A stretch of 44,779 nucleotides of DNA from Amphimedon queenslandica (Eukaryota > Porifera > Demospongiae > Haplosclerida > Niphatidae). Numbering within the stretch: position 1 is the first letter of the stretch; each line of letters begins with the position of its first letter. Positions 33,491-44,311 of this stretch are shown piece by piece. Under the pieces are notes generated by a model. That model saw only the letters and a list, made by a program, of their open reading frames with translations. It was not told the origin of the DNA and ran no database searches. The translations under genes were made by a program, and so were the position numbers. The stretch covers positions 36,583-81,361 of the forward strand of contig NW_003546379.1 of NCBI RefSeq assembly GCF_000090795.2. Reading direction: 5' to 3'.

Positions 33491-36400
33491 TCAGTGCTTG
33501 GGAAGCTCATCCAAAGGAGTGTCAAAGCTGAAATCAGTCGGAAAGAGTTTATGACGGGAAGGATACAGGAGCCTGTACGATTGACGTATTGTACTATCAG
33601 CAACACCAACAACATCACCAACCTCTACAAATATTAAAATAGAATTTAATTTGGCTATGGCCATTCACAAATTTACGAAAATAACTTTATTTGCCAATTT
33701 TTTCCAGTTTATTGTGCTGGAGTCATGCATGAATTTCATAGATTCATTTTCATGCATTTGCCAATTACGTGCTACACAGAATATGTCAACTTAACTCAGA
33801 AGGTGAATGCATTATAAGATATAAAATAAATGTAGACAATAACTAACCTTTCTGTGTCTTCTTGATGTCAGATGCTTGGGATGCCATGTATATAGAGGCA
33901 GCAGCAACAGACAGATAAACTCGTCTAAAATTAAATAAATACATGAAGTAATGTATTCACACTCCATATTAACACAGAAGTAATGTAATCAATGCTGGTG
34001 AAGTAATCAGTAAAGATAATAATCATGACATTTCCACTATGACTTAAACTTTAAACCTACCCTGGAGCAAGATCAAGCTCAACAGCTTTCTGTGCAATAA
34101 AGCTAGCTGCTTTCTGGACTGGTAATGGCAGACCAAGATTAGTGCAATACCTTGACTGTAATAATAATGATAATAAAATGAATTAGAATTATTTCTATTC
34201 ACTAACCATAAAGTCAGTAGTTGATACAGTATTCATTGCTGGGTTTGCTGCTTGACGAATAAGTTTGAAGCATCTTCCTATTTCTTTCTTTGAATGACGT
34301 GATACAGCACATATTTCTGTGTGGAAATAAAAAAACCAATAAAAAGACAAGAAATAGTTACAATATGTAATGTATGACTTTTGGTTACATTAAATTTCAA
34401 AAATTACATTACTGAAGTTACAAAAAACTAAAGTAAGTCACCACAAAATTTGAGCAGTTGTCTTTGAAAATATAAAATTTTAAACACAAAAATTTAAGGT
34501 ATTTTAAAGCACGTTATTGTCATGGTTTTAGGGCATACAACAAGATTAACAGTTTAAAACCCACAAAATCATCATAATGTCATCTTCTTAAATACCACAA
34601 ATTGCCCTACCACATAATCAGGGTTTCCTACAAAGCATGCTAAGTGAGCTAAAGCATGCTTTATGAGCTGACAATTAGCCTAACAGCATATAGAGCAACT
34701 TTAACAATCTAAATTTGATTGAAATGAGCTCAAATTTGATATACATGTATTATCTTAGCCAATTCTGATAAAATTTTTCTACCAACTTTAAAAATTCATA
34801 AAAAATCTAAATTGGATCGGAATCGGCTCAAAGTTGATACACAACATAAGGACATGTATATGCATCAGAAACAATTGTAAAAATGAAAAATTCTCTCCTA
34901 GCCATTTTTGAAAAAATTTGGCCTTTAACCAAAGGCTATAACCTTTGGTCATTGGCACAATTTTTGAGCAACTTTAAAAATTCATAAAAAATCTAAATTT
35001 GATCAGAATCGGCTCAAAGTTGATACACAACATAAGGACATGTATATGCATCAGAAGCAATTGTAAAAATGAAAAATTCTCTCCTAGCCATTTTTGAAAA
35101 AATTTGGCCTTTGACCAAAATTGGTGCAATTTTTGAGCAACTTTAAAAATTCATAAAAATCTAAATTTGATCGGAATCAGCTCAAAGTTGATACACAACA
35201 TAAAGACATGTATATGCATCAGAAACAATTGTAAAAATGAAAAATTCTCTCATAGCCATTTTTGCCAAAATTTGGCCTTTGCAATTTTTGAGCAACTTTA
35301 AAAATTCATAAAAAAATCCAAATTTAATCAGAATTAACTCAAAGTTGATACACAACATAAGGACATGTACATTTATCAGAAAGAAGTATAAAAATGGAGA
35401 ATTCCCTCCTTGCAATTTTTGTTGAAATACCTTGTACAGCAACTCACTAACAAGAAGCTACTTGAGCACTATGCTAAAATCCACTTGAAAACCCTGATAA
35501 CATAAGAACTTGCCAATCATAATAATTATTACCAATGATAACACTTTTTGTTGACTGCAGAATATCATATGCTAATTTCTTTATCTTGGGATAGCATTTA
35601 GTTAGTGAGCACATTTAAACACCATGACATTAGGCAAATTGAGCAATAATTCAATCTGTAGCTGTGCTGTGTGATAATGTGATTGTAGATGCCTATTGCA
35701 CAATAAGTGCTAAACCAATGACAGTGGCAGGCATGCTACTACAAGTAGCATGCCTGCCCCAGTCATTGGTCTAGCAATTATTGTGCAATAGACATCAAAG
35801 TCTGGCCATCCAGAGTCATTACTCATTGGGTCTAAGTATACCAGACTACCAGGCTACCAGCAAGTTTTAATCTACCAACTGCATTCACTAGATTTATCTT
35901 CTTCCCAAATAAGTTTCCAGCAAATCTACAAAGTGATTAGAAGCTGTAAAGTCTCATTCAACCACTAGTCTATAGTAATAGTCTATTGATGGATTCTCTC
36001 CCAGTTCCTCTTCTGATCCAGTGTCTCCTGTATTTAATAGGTAACTTGTTTGATGATGATGATAAACCTATTCCTGGACTAGCATTACTACCTCGTTCTA
36101 TTCGTATCAAACTCCTCCTCCTTCTACCAGCAGTAGATGTACATAAGTTGGAAGGTACATCAGTTACTGCTGATATATTAATAGATGAGATATGGGAGAC
36201 ACTCTACAAGGAGAGGACCTCTAAGCATTGTTGGTCACTGGATGAGTACAGTTCTTTGTTCTCATGGAAAGATTTATACTTCAGTTACATGCTTGCATTA
36301 GTCTTGCGTAGCCGCCGCCGTAGCACAACATGTGACCACTATGATAGGCCTTTATTCTATGAAGCTAATAAAGAATTATCCATATACTTTACACATGTTA

Positions 36401-39400
36401 AGGAATCAGTCTATATTGATTACAAGATAGCAATCTTTCATAATGTTGTTTGGTGGCAACACTTCAATCAAGTAACTACAAGAAAGCTCCGAAGTAAAGT
36501 GTTTACACAATTTAGTTGTTTGGATTCGCGTAATCGTTTCTTGGACTTAGCTGTCACAATGATTGACTTACATATTCCTCTCAAGATAGTTACTGATAGA
36601 ACATACAATCACTGCTATGACTTGATATCAGTTAATCGTGATATTGCAGTTAAGTTACTAGCATCTGTTGAAGCAATCAATATACTTGATGATTATGCAA
36701 AGGAATTGTGTGAAATTATATTCATAGAGAATAAGTGTCGCATCAAATCATGCACATTTGTACATGTATGTCAATATGGACCTTTATTACTGAAATACCT
36801 TCAACACCAATGTGACCTGAAGATATTAGATGTGGGTCACCTAAATAGTAAGTATGCTGAAAAGTTTCAAGAAGTTGTAAAATGTCATACAAATTTAGAA
36901 GTGGTCTCAATTTGGTCTGAAGCTTATGATGACTTCATTGAAAGTTTATCAGAACTTATGTATCGACCATGTTTCCAGCAATTGAATGTTAAAGAAGGCT
37001 ACTTATCTGAATCCGATGACTCTGTCTTCACATTTACAACTATAAATGCTGTCCATTCCTTACTGTCTGCATTCTTTCTCTCTCCTTATCCTGTGACATT
37101 TAGATTAGATATGAATATGAATCCTTATTGGGATTCTAATGATCTTATATTAAAAGTACCTCTAGCTATCAACACTGAACAACAATCAAAATCACTTGAT
37201 ATTTATGCATGGAATGATCCCTCTCTTATTCTCAAGTCACTTCCTCGGTACATTGTATTGAAATCATTGAAGATTAGGAGCAGTGATGCACTCTGTTTAT
37301 TTTCTAAAGTGAAGTCAATCAAAGTAGATGAGATCACTATTGATACTGATATTTGCACTAACACTGATAGTTTAAGATCATTGCTCAGTATTGTGTCAGC
37401 AAATGATATGACTGTTTCTATTGAGTGCAACATAAGTCAGTCGCTCCTTGACATAATTTTTAATTCACTGTCACCATCTAAACCACCTTACCTTCAATTG
37501 ATAGTAAAGTACAGTGGAGATGATCCTTCACTAATATTGTATGATACTTGGAAGAGATGTGGTGCCATCAAACTAAAGAAAGCTGTTATGATTAATTGGT
37601 GTAATGGTCAGGAAATAAAGAATCTTGAAGAGATGATGTGAAACACATACAGTGACATTATTTGTGAACTGTTTAATTTAAACACTTACCAAAATTAATA
37701 TCTAACTGTTGTTACATGTAAATGGCACTGGGAGAAGATTTTACGTAAATACATGTACATGTAGATACGTTGTTTCTTCTGCTTTGATACATGTACATTA
37801 AATTGTTGTGTTTATTATTATTCACTAACACTGCATACACTTGTCCATCATTGTCAAATTATTAATAATTATTATTGATTTGATTGCTAAACATTATAGC
37901 TTGCAATTGTACATCAGGGCAAAATCAGTTCTTTAAAAGTATAGTTGGTACTTGTGAATTTATTTTTCAAAGGCAGTCTTCGTGAAGTTTGTCTTTAATG
38001 CAGTGTGTAAAATTTCATCAAAAAATTTTTTGTGAACCTATTAAAGGCATGCATTTATAAATTCTGTCCTATAATTAAAGCCACTAGTGTCTGACACTTA
38101 TGAAATTGCCAAAATTTAACAGCCACTTTAGATAAGTTAATATTTATTTAATATCCAGGCAAATAAAAATAACAGCTATACAATCATTATGGTATAGTAA
38201 AATTATTTTGTATACTGTATAGCAGTTTTTTCGAGGATAATAATTTTTGCAAGTGACCTGTATCCGGAGGTTCACGAAATTAATTTTCACAAATTTCCAA
38301 TACTCTGCCATCTTATACCGTATTAAACTGTTTTTCAAGGAATTTAATTTTGTGAATCTCAAAAAATTCACAAAATTTGTGAAATTGCTTTCCTAAAAAC
38401 CCTGCTATACTATATAAATTACCTTTAAAAGATCTTGGTACGTCTTCTTGACGACACGCAATGTAAAGACAAGCAGCAGCAACTGCATCATTAGCTCTTC
38501 CCTTCAGAGTCTTCTCATCATTAACTTGCTTAAACAATGCATTACCTCTGTCCTATGAAAGAAATACTATAATAGTCAGTCTATTGATTCACAATAGTTG
38601 TTATACTTTTCTGGTTTGACACACAAATATCATACCAATAAGCCATTTTCTTACTATGCACAGCTACATGTATATGTAAGTTAGTAACATTTCAATATCT
38701 TTATTTTGTCATTGAAATTTCTGAGTGTGTGTGTGTGTGTAACATGTACAAGTATGTATGTACATAAGGCACATTAAGTGACACATCGAATTAATAATCC
38801 TCGCACAACATATACATGTACGTACATGTTAATAATATTTCTACCAAGATCGTTAATTCGTATTAATATCAAAGAACAACAATGTATATAGAGGACAAGT
38901 TTTAATTTAGAAAATAGTTAGAGCACACACACACACAAATACACTGATAGTAGCTTTAAACTTACAACAATGCTTCTAGGAAGATTAAGACGATCGGCCA
39001 TATTGGCTATTTCCTTAAAGGCAGTCATTAAAGACTTGTCACCTGCTGATACCTAAAGAACACAAGCAAAGAAACTAATACACTGTAGCTTGAAGTGATA
39101 TTAAAATTTGCAAATTCACCCAAAATTGCAATACAAAATGTCGTATAGCTTTAAATTTAACTACAAGACAAAGGAATGCTGTAAGGTATTACTAAATAGC
39201 AACAAAAGTGTCAGCATGAATATTCAAATTTAAAAAAATGGCGGGCATTAATTGGAAATCAGCAGCTGTTTCCTGAAGAAGCAACAACATGTACACGTAC
39301 AGTACATGTGTAGATGTAAAAGCTACAAATTCATTTTGTTCTGCATTATGCTTAATGACAAGTGGTTGTAAAGTCACCAATATACTTGATAAAGTATAGA

Positions 39401-42400
39401 GAGTGTGTAAAAGGTGTAAACTCACTCCACTCTTTGAGAATTTAGGGAATGACTTCCCAGAATCATTAGTACCAGGTCGACCAGTCACTGGAGCAATGAA
39501 GGAAGACAACTCATGACCATCAAGCAATGGATTCTAATAATTTAATAATAAAATAATAATAATAGAATTACAGTATACTACTAATAATAATTATAATTAA
39601 TAAAGTGCGGCACAAAATAAAGTGCACGTGATGTTATTTTTTAAAATCCACTCTTCCTTAACTCATAACTAGTCACAAGTAGATGTAGTTATCTACTTTC
39701 CTCTAATCTGTTTTCCTTCCCCCTCTCTCTTCCTCCCTCCCTCTCTTCCTCCCTCTCTCTCCCTCTCTCTCTCCCTTCCTCTCTCTCTCTTCTTACTTCA
39801 GCAGCACCAACACGTGATCTATCTGTTGCGTTTCTCTCATTACTGAATGTCCTCCATTCTGATCCAACATCAATAACTCTGCAAGAAATTAAAAAAATAC
39901 CAACGTAAGGTAACAGAAATACATGTATTTATGTAAAGGAGTTTCTCACAAAAAATACTAAGTGAAATAAAAAGCATGCTTCATGAGCTGTAGTAGGAAG
40001 GGGCTGGCACAGCAAGACTACATGAGCTGACACTAAGTACATGTACATGTATTTTAAAATTAAAAAAAAATTACTAAAAAAATCCAACTTTGATTGGAAT
40101 GCTCAAATTTCAACACAACACAAAAAGTACATGTATTGTATACTTACATTATGTAGGCATCGGAAATATATGTACGTGTAGGTTTCCCACAAAGCATGGT
40201 AAGTGAGCTAAACAGCATAATTCGTGAGGTGATAACAAGCATTATACATGTAGAAGTGTAGTACACGACTTTTTTAGGAACTTAAAAAATTCATAAAAAA
40301 TCCAAATTTTACCGAAATCAGCTCAAATGTTCTACACAACATAAGAACATGTATATGTATCAGAAAAAATTATAAAAATGGAAATTTCTCTCCTATCAAT
40401 TTTTGACAAATTTTGGCTAATGACACTGTACTATAATAGTACAGGGACTTTGGCCCGATTTCGGAGCACCTTTAAAAATTCTTTAAAAATCCAAATTTGA
40501 TAGAAGTCAGCTCAAATTTTCTACACAACATAAAAACATGTATATGTATCAGAAAAAATTATTAAAACGAAAATTTCTCTCCTAGCCAATTTTTAAAAAT
40601 TTTGGCCAATGATCCTGTACTATAGTACAGGGACTTTGGCCTGATTTCGGAGCACCTTTAAAAATTCATAAAAAATCCAAATTTGATAGAAATCAGCTCA
40701 AATGTTCTACACAACACAAGAACATGTATATGTATCCGAAAAAATATAAAAATAAAAATTTCTCTCCCATCAATTTTAAACAAATTTTGGCGACCCTGTA
40801 CTATGTATAGTACAAAGATTTTGGCCAGATTTTGGAGCAACTTTTAAAAATAGTATAAAATCCAATTTTGATCGGAATTAGCTCAAATTTTCTACACAGC
40901 ATAAGAACAAGTATGTGTTGTAGGCATCATATTAAATTGATTTTTGCAAATTTTATTTTAAGCAAATGAGGAAGGAATCCGTCTGTAAAATTTGTAACCT
41001 TCAAAAACCCATGTACCATACTCGCCCCAATTAACACACCCTCCTAATTATTGCACCTCTACATGGCTTCCACAATAAAAACTTTCTATTGAGTGCACCT
41101 CCAGGCCAAGATAATTATTTTTTAAGAGGTGCATTGTAATTAGAAAGTCCCATTGGTTACAGGTGTACTGAGTACTTTGCTAAGCACCTCTCTAAACAAG
41201 CACCTCCTGGAGCATTTCTTAATTGTTCCTATCTAAGCAATGCACCACCTGAAATATGTAATAATTATTTATCAAGAGATGTGTTAATTGGGGCGAGTAT
41301 TATAGTACGGTATATGGTATTAATAATGCAATACTTCAGATGCTATTGCTAGTGTTCAAGTATAATGATGACGTGACATTAACAATACAAGCTGATAAAT
41401 TAACAAAAAGATGTTTACGTCTTTACTCCTCATTACCAAAGGTATGTCTTATAATTTTATTAGTCATAACAAATCACACAGCAATACTACAATGAATACA
41501 ATACCCCATGTATAATAGATGTATTCCAATACATTTACATGTACATGTATTCCAATACAGAAATACACAATACAATAATAATTATGACACAGTGCATTGT
41601 AATATAGTGTGTGGGTGTATCAACATCACCAGTTATTCCATTAGAGTATAGATAGCAATTTCGAAGGAGTAAACTTCAAACAAATTGCTAAAATGAATAG
41701 TGGGATGTAATTTGGCGCATTACTGGGCATGTGCCATTGAACGTGTCACATAAATAATCGTTTGGTCAATGGCTTTTTTCTGAAATTGACAAAATTTCCC
41801 TCTTCAAAATTATTAGCCATACGGTACTAATTTAAACCTCATGCATGGTAGAGCTCATTCTTTAAGAGAAAAGAGGTCATGGATCTTCATTTAAGGATAA
41901 CGTTTAAAAGGAAGCAATCAATTTGGATAATACTATATAGCTTGAAATTTTCGTGGGTCAATATTTTCGTGGTTTGCTCCTAGTGGGGCAATTCGTGGTT
42001 TAAATTTCAAAATTTACATTCCACGAAAATTTCAAGCTATACAATATTACTGTTGACTTTGTTTCCTGTAATCCAACTACTTTATTAGTCTGATTAAATC
42101 TGCTATACTCACATATACATGTACATATATTTACATGAGATATATCTACATGACAATCATCAGGATACCAACCCATACATGTAGCTCCATTGCTCTTACA
42201 TGATTATGAACATAACTAGCTCTACATGTACATGTACATGTAGGTCCATTGTTGGATCCCATTGGTAGTTTGGTAGTTGGTACACCAACACATATACCAT
42301 TAAGCACAGTAAAGATGCTGTACATCTACAACCAATAACTTTACTGAATACACAATACTGTACAATAATAATAATAACACAATCACAACTGTTTGATAAA

Positions 42401-42956
42401 CAATTATTACTAAAGGAATGGAAATAATTAATAGCTCCTCTATTATTAAAATTTTAAAAATAACAAATACCATACTACTCAGTTAAGACACTGTTTACTA
42501 TATAAAAGTACACAGGACTATTATCACTATTATCATGAGTTTAAGGGTACACATTCCTTTCCCTTTGCAGGCCATTAATGGGAAGAAGCATTAGCTCTAA
42601 ACAAACAAGTAAACACACTAAATGTAACAAGCTCACAGTGTGTCAATATGAAAAGCATAAACTATTAATGGAGCTAGTGTGGGCCCAGCTACTGACAGTC
42701 AATAGTACTATCTCTGAACTTATAAGAGTACAAAGTACACAAGTAAGAGTATTCTTGATATTTAACGACTCATAACTTGATGATAATAAAACTACTTTAC
42801 TCACCTGTCTCCTACGACTAAGCCACATTCAGGACAGACCATATCCCCGGCGTGATAGTCTTCTATAAGATGAGCGTCGGGATGGTCATTACACCTTAAA
42901 TTAAAGACACTACCGCCACCAGAGCGAGATTTCATTGAAGACGTTCCTTCAGCCAT
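33491..42956 (-). CDS. GTF2B: General transcription factor IIB, 9 exons, 324 aa
   Basis: Exons (5' to 3'): 42805-42956, 39797-39878, 39426-39533, 38966-39052, 38423-38552, 34207-34316, 34061-34155, 33848-33924, 33491-33624. The total of 975 nt closes (human protein 316 aa). The zinc ribbon has C-x2-H (CNDHPD) and [11 protein letters not shown]. The B-reader/linker reads [14 protein letters not shown] and NPLLDG. Cyclin fold 1 has [12 protein letters not shown] and [20 protein letters not shown]. Cyclin fold 2 has [13 protein letters not shown] and [14 protein letters not shown], with the end [15 protein letters not shown]. It bridges TBP-promoter DNA and RNA polymerase II. Introns 1 (2.9 kb) and 5 (4.1 kb) are swollen by satellites and MITEs, while the other six are between 51 and 413 nt apart from one of about 0.26 kb near 33.7 kb. 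This is a single-copy essential gene and anchors the annotation. Confidence 0.96.
34618..35497. mobile_element. Satellite-carrying element with tcaggg ends and TAA flanks
   Basis: It starts tcagggtttcctac and ends cttgaaaaccctga, inverted ends of about 10 bp. TAA precedes (34615-34617) and follows (35498-35500), which fits a 3-bp TWA duplication of PIF/Harbinger type. The interior is three to four satellite units (gatcggaatc.gctcaaagttgatacac). Near its left end is agcatgctaagtgagctaaagcatgct, a mark also at array edges at 21.9, 27.7 and 40.2 kb. It lies in TFIIB intron 5. No coding capacity. Confidence 0.65.
35688..35796. repeat. Near-perfect 109-bp palindrome
   Basis: The left arm (gatgcctattgcacaata ... 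ggcaggcatgctact) pairs with the right arm (agtagcatgcctgcc ... tattgtgcaatagacatc), arms of about 52 nt around a loop of a few bases. It lies in TFIIB intron 5, 190 bp before the nested gene. It could be a foldback element or a small-RNA hairpin. Confidence 0.8.
35989..37641 (+). CDS. Unrecognised 550-aa protein, F-box-like N-terminus, nested in TFIIB intron 5
   Basis: An intact single-exon frame on the strand opposite to TFIIB. The first ATG ([20 protein letters not shown]) is at 35989; the preceding TTG is not needed. Residues about 28-75 ([23 protein letters not shown], then DEIWETLY) resemble an F-box-type helical domain, with LP..IR..LL..LP.vDv.kLE spacing. The rest is Leu/Ile-rich with scattered LRR-like stretches ([31 protein letters not shown]), ending in a short charged tail. 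A substrate-adaptor role for an SCF ligase would be a guess. Lack of introns in an intron-rich neighbourhood suggests retroposition or a naturally intronless sponge family. I do not recognise a named family with confidence. Confidence 0.65.
   Translation: MDSLPVPLLIQCLLYLIGNLFDDDDKPIPGLALLPRSIRIKLLLLLPAVDVHKLEGTSVTADILIDEIWETLYKERTSKHCWSLDEYSSLFSWKDLYFSYMLALVLRSRRRSTTCDHYDRPLFYEANKELSIYFTHVKESVYIDYKIAIFHNVVWWQHFNQVTTRKLRSKVFTQFSCLDSRNRFLDLAVTMIDLHIPLKIVTDRTYNHCYDLISVNRDIAVKLLASVEAINILDDYAKELCEIIFIENKCRIKSCTFVHVCQYGPLLLKYLQHQCDLKILDVGHLNSKYAEKFQEVVKCHTNLEVVSIWSEAYDDFIESLSELMYRPCFQQLNVKEGYLSESDDSVFTFTTINAVHSLLSAFFLSPYPVTFRLDMNMNPYWDSNDLILKVPLAINTEQQSKSLDIYAWNDPSLILKSLPRYIVLKSLKIRSSDALCLFSKVKSIKVDEITIDTDICTNTDSLRSLLSIVSANDMTVSIECNISQSLLDIIFNSLSPSKPPYLQLIVKYSGDDPSLILYDTWKRCGAIKLKKAVMINWCNGQEIKNLEEMM
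37642..38210. other. Spacer in TFIIB intron 5
   Basis: 3' flank of the nested gene. Several acatgtacatg words lie near 37740-37800. Nothing else supported. Confidence 0.4.
38211..38414. mobile_element. MITE-like element abutting the TFIIB exon 5 donor
   Basis: The left end tatactgtatagcagttttttcgagga is inverted at the right end (tcctaaaaaccctgctatactata). An internal copy of the left-end motif (ccgtattaaactgtttttcaagg) links it to 4509-4713. Its right end is 8 nt from the exon 5 boundary (38423), leaving only gtaattta of the original donor region. Confidence 0.6.
38718..38741. repeat. (TG)n microsatellite
   Basis: A run of gtgtgtgtgtgtgt in TFIIB intron 4, with a (CA)n run at about 38923-38935 in the same intron. 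Confidence 0.8.
39706..39796. repeat. Polypyrimidine (CT)n tract next to TFIIB exon 2
   Basis: About 80 nt of almost pure C/T on the plus strand, which is a purine-rich run just downstream of the exon 2 donor on the sense strand of TFIIB. It could influence splicing as a purine-rich intronic element (inference). Confidence 0.7.
40055..40915. repeat. Satellite array in TFIIB intron 1
   Basis: About four to five units of roughly 180 bp in the same orientation as the 14.3-kb array, with palindromes ctgtactataatagtacag, cctgtactatagtacagg and tgtactatgtatagtaca near 40425, 40615 and 40797. At 40183-40215 is the edge mark tttcccacaaagcatggtaagtgagct in two short pieces. Confidence 0.8.
41019..41299. 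mobile_element. Mariner-style MITE, copy 2 (inverted relative to 4721)
   Basis: tactcgccccaattaacac to gtgttaattggggcgagta. The interior is the reverse complement of copy 1 at 4721-4996, with small differences. TA borders. It lies in TFIIB intron 1. Confidence 0.85.
41340..41441 (+). other. Orphan exon-like open segment on the plus strand
   Basis: 102 nt, phase 0, between cttcag and gtatgt. It reads [20 protein letters not shown] and ends [10 protein letters not shown]. The codon pattern and flanks look exonic, but no adjoining exon is visible and it lies opposite to TFIIB within intron 1. Possibly a captured exon from another gene carried by duplication. Confidence 0.35.
41936..42041. mobile_element. 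106-bp foldback element
   Basis: tatagcttgaaattttcgtgg at the left is inverted at the right (ccacgaaaatttcaagctata) with over 20 bp of perfect arm. Internal repeats of ttcgtgg. In TFIIB intron 1. Confidence 0.8.
42042..42804. other. Remainder of TFIIB intron 1
   Basis: Rich in acatgtacatgt words (for example 42224-42242, a tandem run). Short frames at 42578-42828 on both strands have no support. Confidence 0.4.
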
Positions 42957-43129
42957 CTTTGAGTTAATTATTAATTAATTTAATTGAGTAACGCCCATCA
43001 ATAACATCTCGTGAATAATTAATAAGATTAAAAATGACAATAAATCAAAAATTAATTCTTGATTTCATGAAAGCTCATTTATTACCTGAAAGTAGAGCAT
43101 GAATGCAAATTTAGTTCACTCGATATACT

Positions 43130-43242
43130 AACCTGAGTATCAGGTGATCTTTCAAACCTATACTTCCTCAATATACTCACTAAACATGCTTTAGCCTCCA
43201 TTAGTGCAAACCTCATACCAATACAACTCCTTGGTCCCCAAC
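43130..43242 (-). pseudogene. P450 heme-exon fragment (partial duplicate)
   Basis: Identical over about 113 bp to 31070-31182, that is the 3' two-thirds of P450 exon 12 from WGPRSCIG to SPDTQ plus the first intron bases. The match breaks in the middle of the heme loop, so FG and everything upstream are missing. It cannot encode a P450. Confidence 0.9.
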
Positions 43243-43474
43243 ATTTGTTCAATCTACAATACAATACATTTGTTGATAATAAAACATTTGATGCTACATA
43301 CATGCTGAGTTTACTTTATAAATTAAAATTAATTGTTTTGAGGTACATATAAGGTGACAAAGAACAGAACAACTTGTGTTTGTCCTTATAAAATATTCCT
43401 TGCAAGTTGCTACCACTAATAAAAATTATTGCATTAACTAAATTATGTTATATTGTCCGTATTCTTAAACCTAC

Positions 43475-43716
43475 CCTGGATCAAAATTACGCTCAACAGC
43501 TTTCTGTGCAATGAAGCTACTGGTAATGGAAGACCAAGATCGGCGGAATACAACATGTCCCTTGACTGTAATAATAATATTAAAATTATTTCTATTCACT
43601 AACCATAAAGTCAGTAGTTGATACAGTATTCATTGCTGGGTTTGCTGCTTGACGAATAAGTTTGAAGCATCTTCCTATTTCTTTCTTTGAATGACGTGAT
43701 ACAGCACATAATAACT
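43475..43716 (-). pseudogene. TFIIB exon 6-7 fragment (partial duplicate)
   Basis: 43604-43716 repeats TFIIB exon 6 (34207-34316) with near identity, except at its 5' end where tta-tta replaces ata and adds a codon. 43475-43565 repeats exon 7 with extra bases and an internal deletion that shift frame. Their order relative to the P450 fragment is the same as in the parent locus, but about 2.8 kb in between is missing. Confidence 0.88.
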
Positions 43717-44311
43717 CTGTGTAAAAATAAAAATACCAATAAAAAGAAAAAATATAAATACATAGTTGCAATGCATACTGTACAAATTTTGGTTATTAAT
43801 TAAAACAAAGAATATTAAGCACGAAATAAAATATAGTAACAACACCTAAAACATTAAAAATAATGAACTGAGTTGTATATGTAACCATGCACAATATATA
43901 ATATGGATTATGGAGTTGTGTGTGCATTGAATGCATTGTAAGCTGTTATCGAGTTATTGGTTATCCTACCAGTATGTGTCATTTATATCTGGCATTACGT
44001 GTTTATTCATAATGTGAATATATAAGGTTTTAAGTCAATTATAAAGAATTTAGGCAAAATCTTGATTACATATCTAATTCTTGAAAAATGAATCTAAAAC
44101 GCTAAAAATTTTAAACATTAACAGTGAAAATTTATGGCCAATATTAATACTATATGCTAAGAAGGTGTGTATCTACATGTGTCAGATTACTTTTGCTCTT
44201 TCCCTCCCTCTCTCTCTCTCAGTTAATGATAATCATGGCATGTGTATAATGTATGGACAATCAATTCCTAATATGGTAACAATGAATCCAGCTATAAACT
44301 GATCACACAAG
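43717..44311. other. Intergenic, no gene seen
   Basis: AT-rich. A (CT)n run at 44199-44220 ends in cag about 90 bp before the ankyrin gene start and could be a 5' UTR acceptor, but this is not supported further. Confidence 0.4.
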
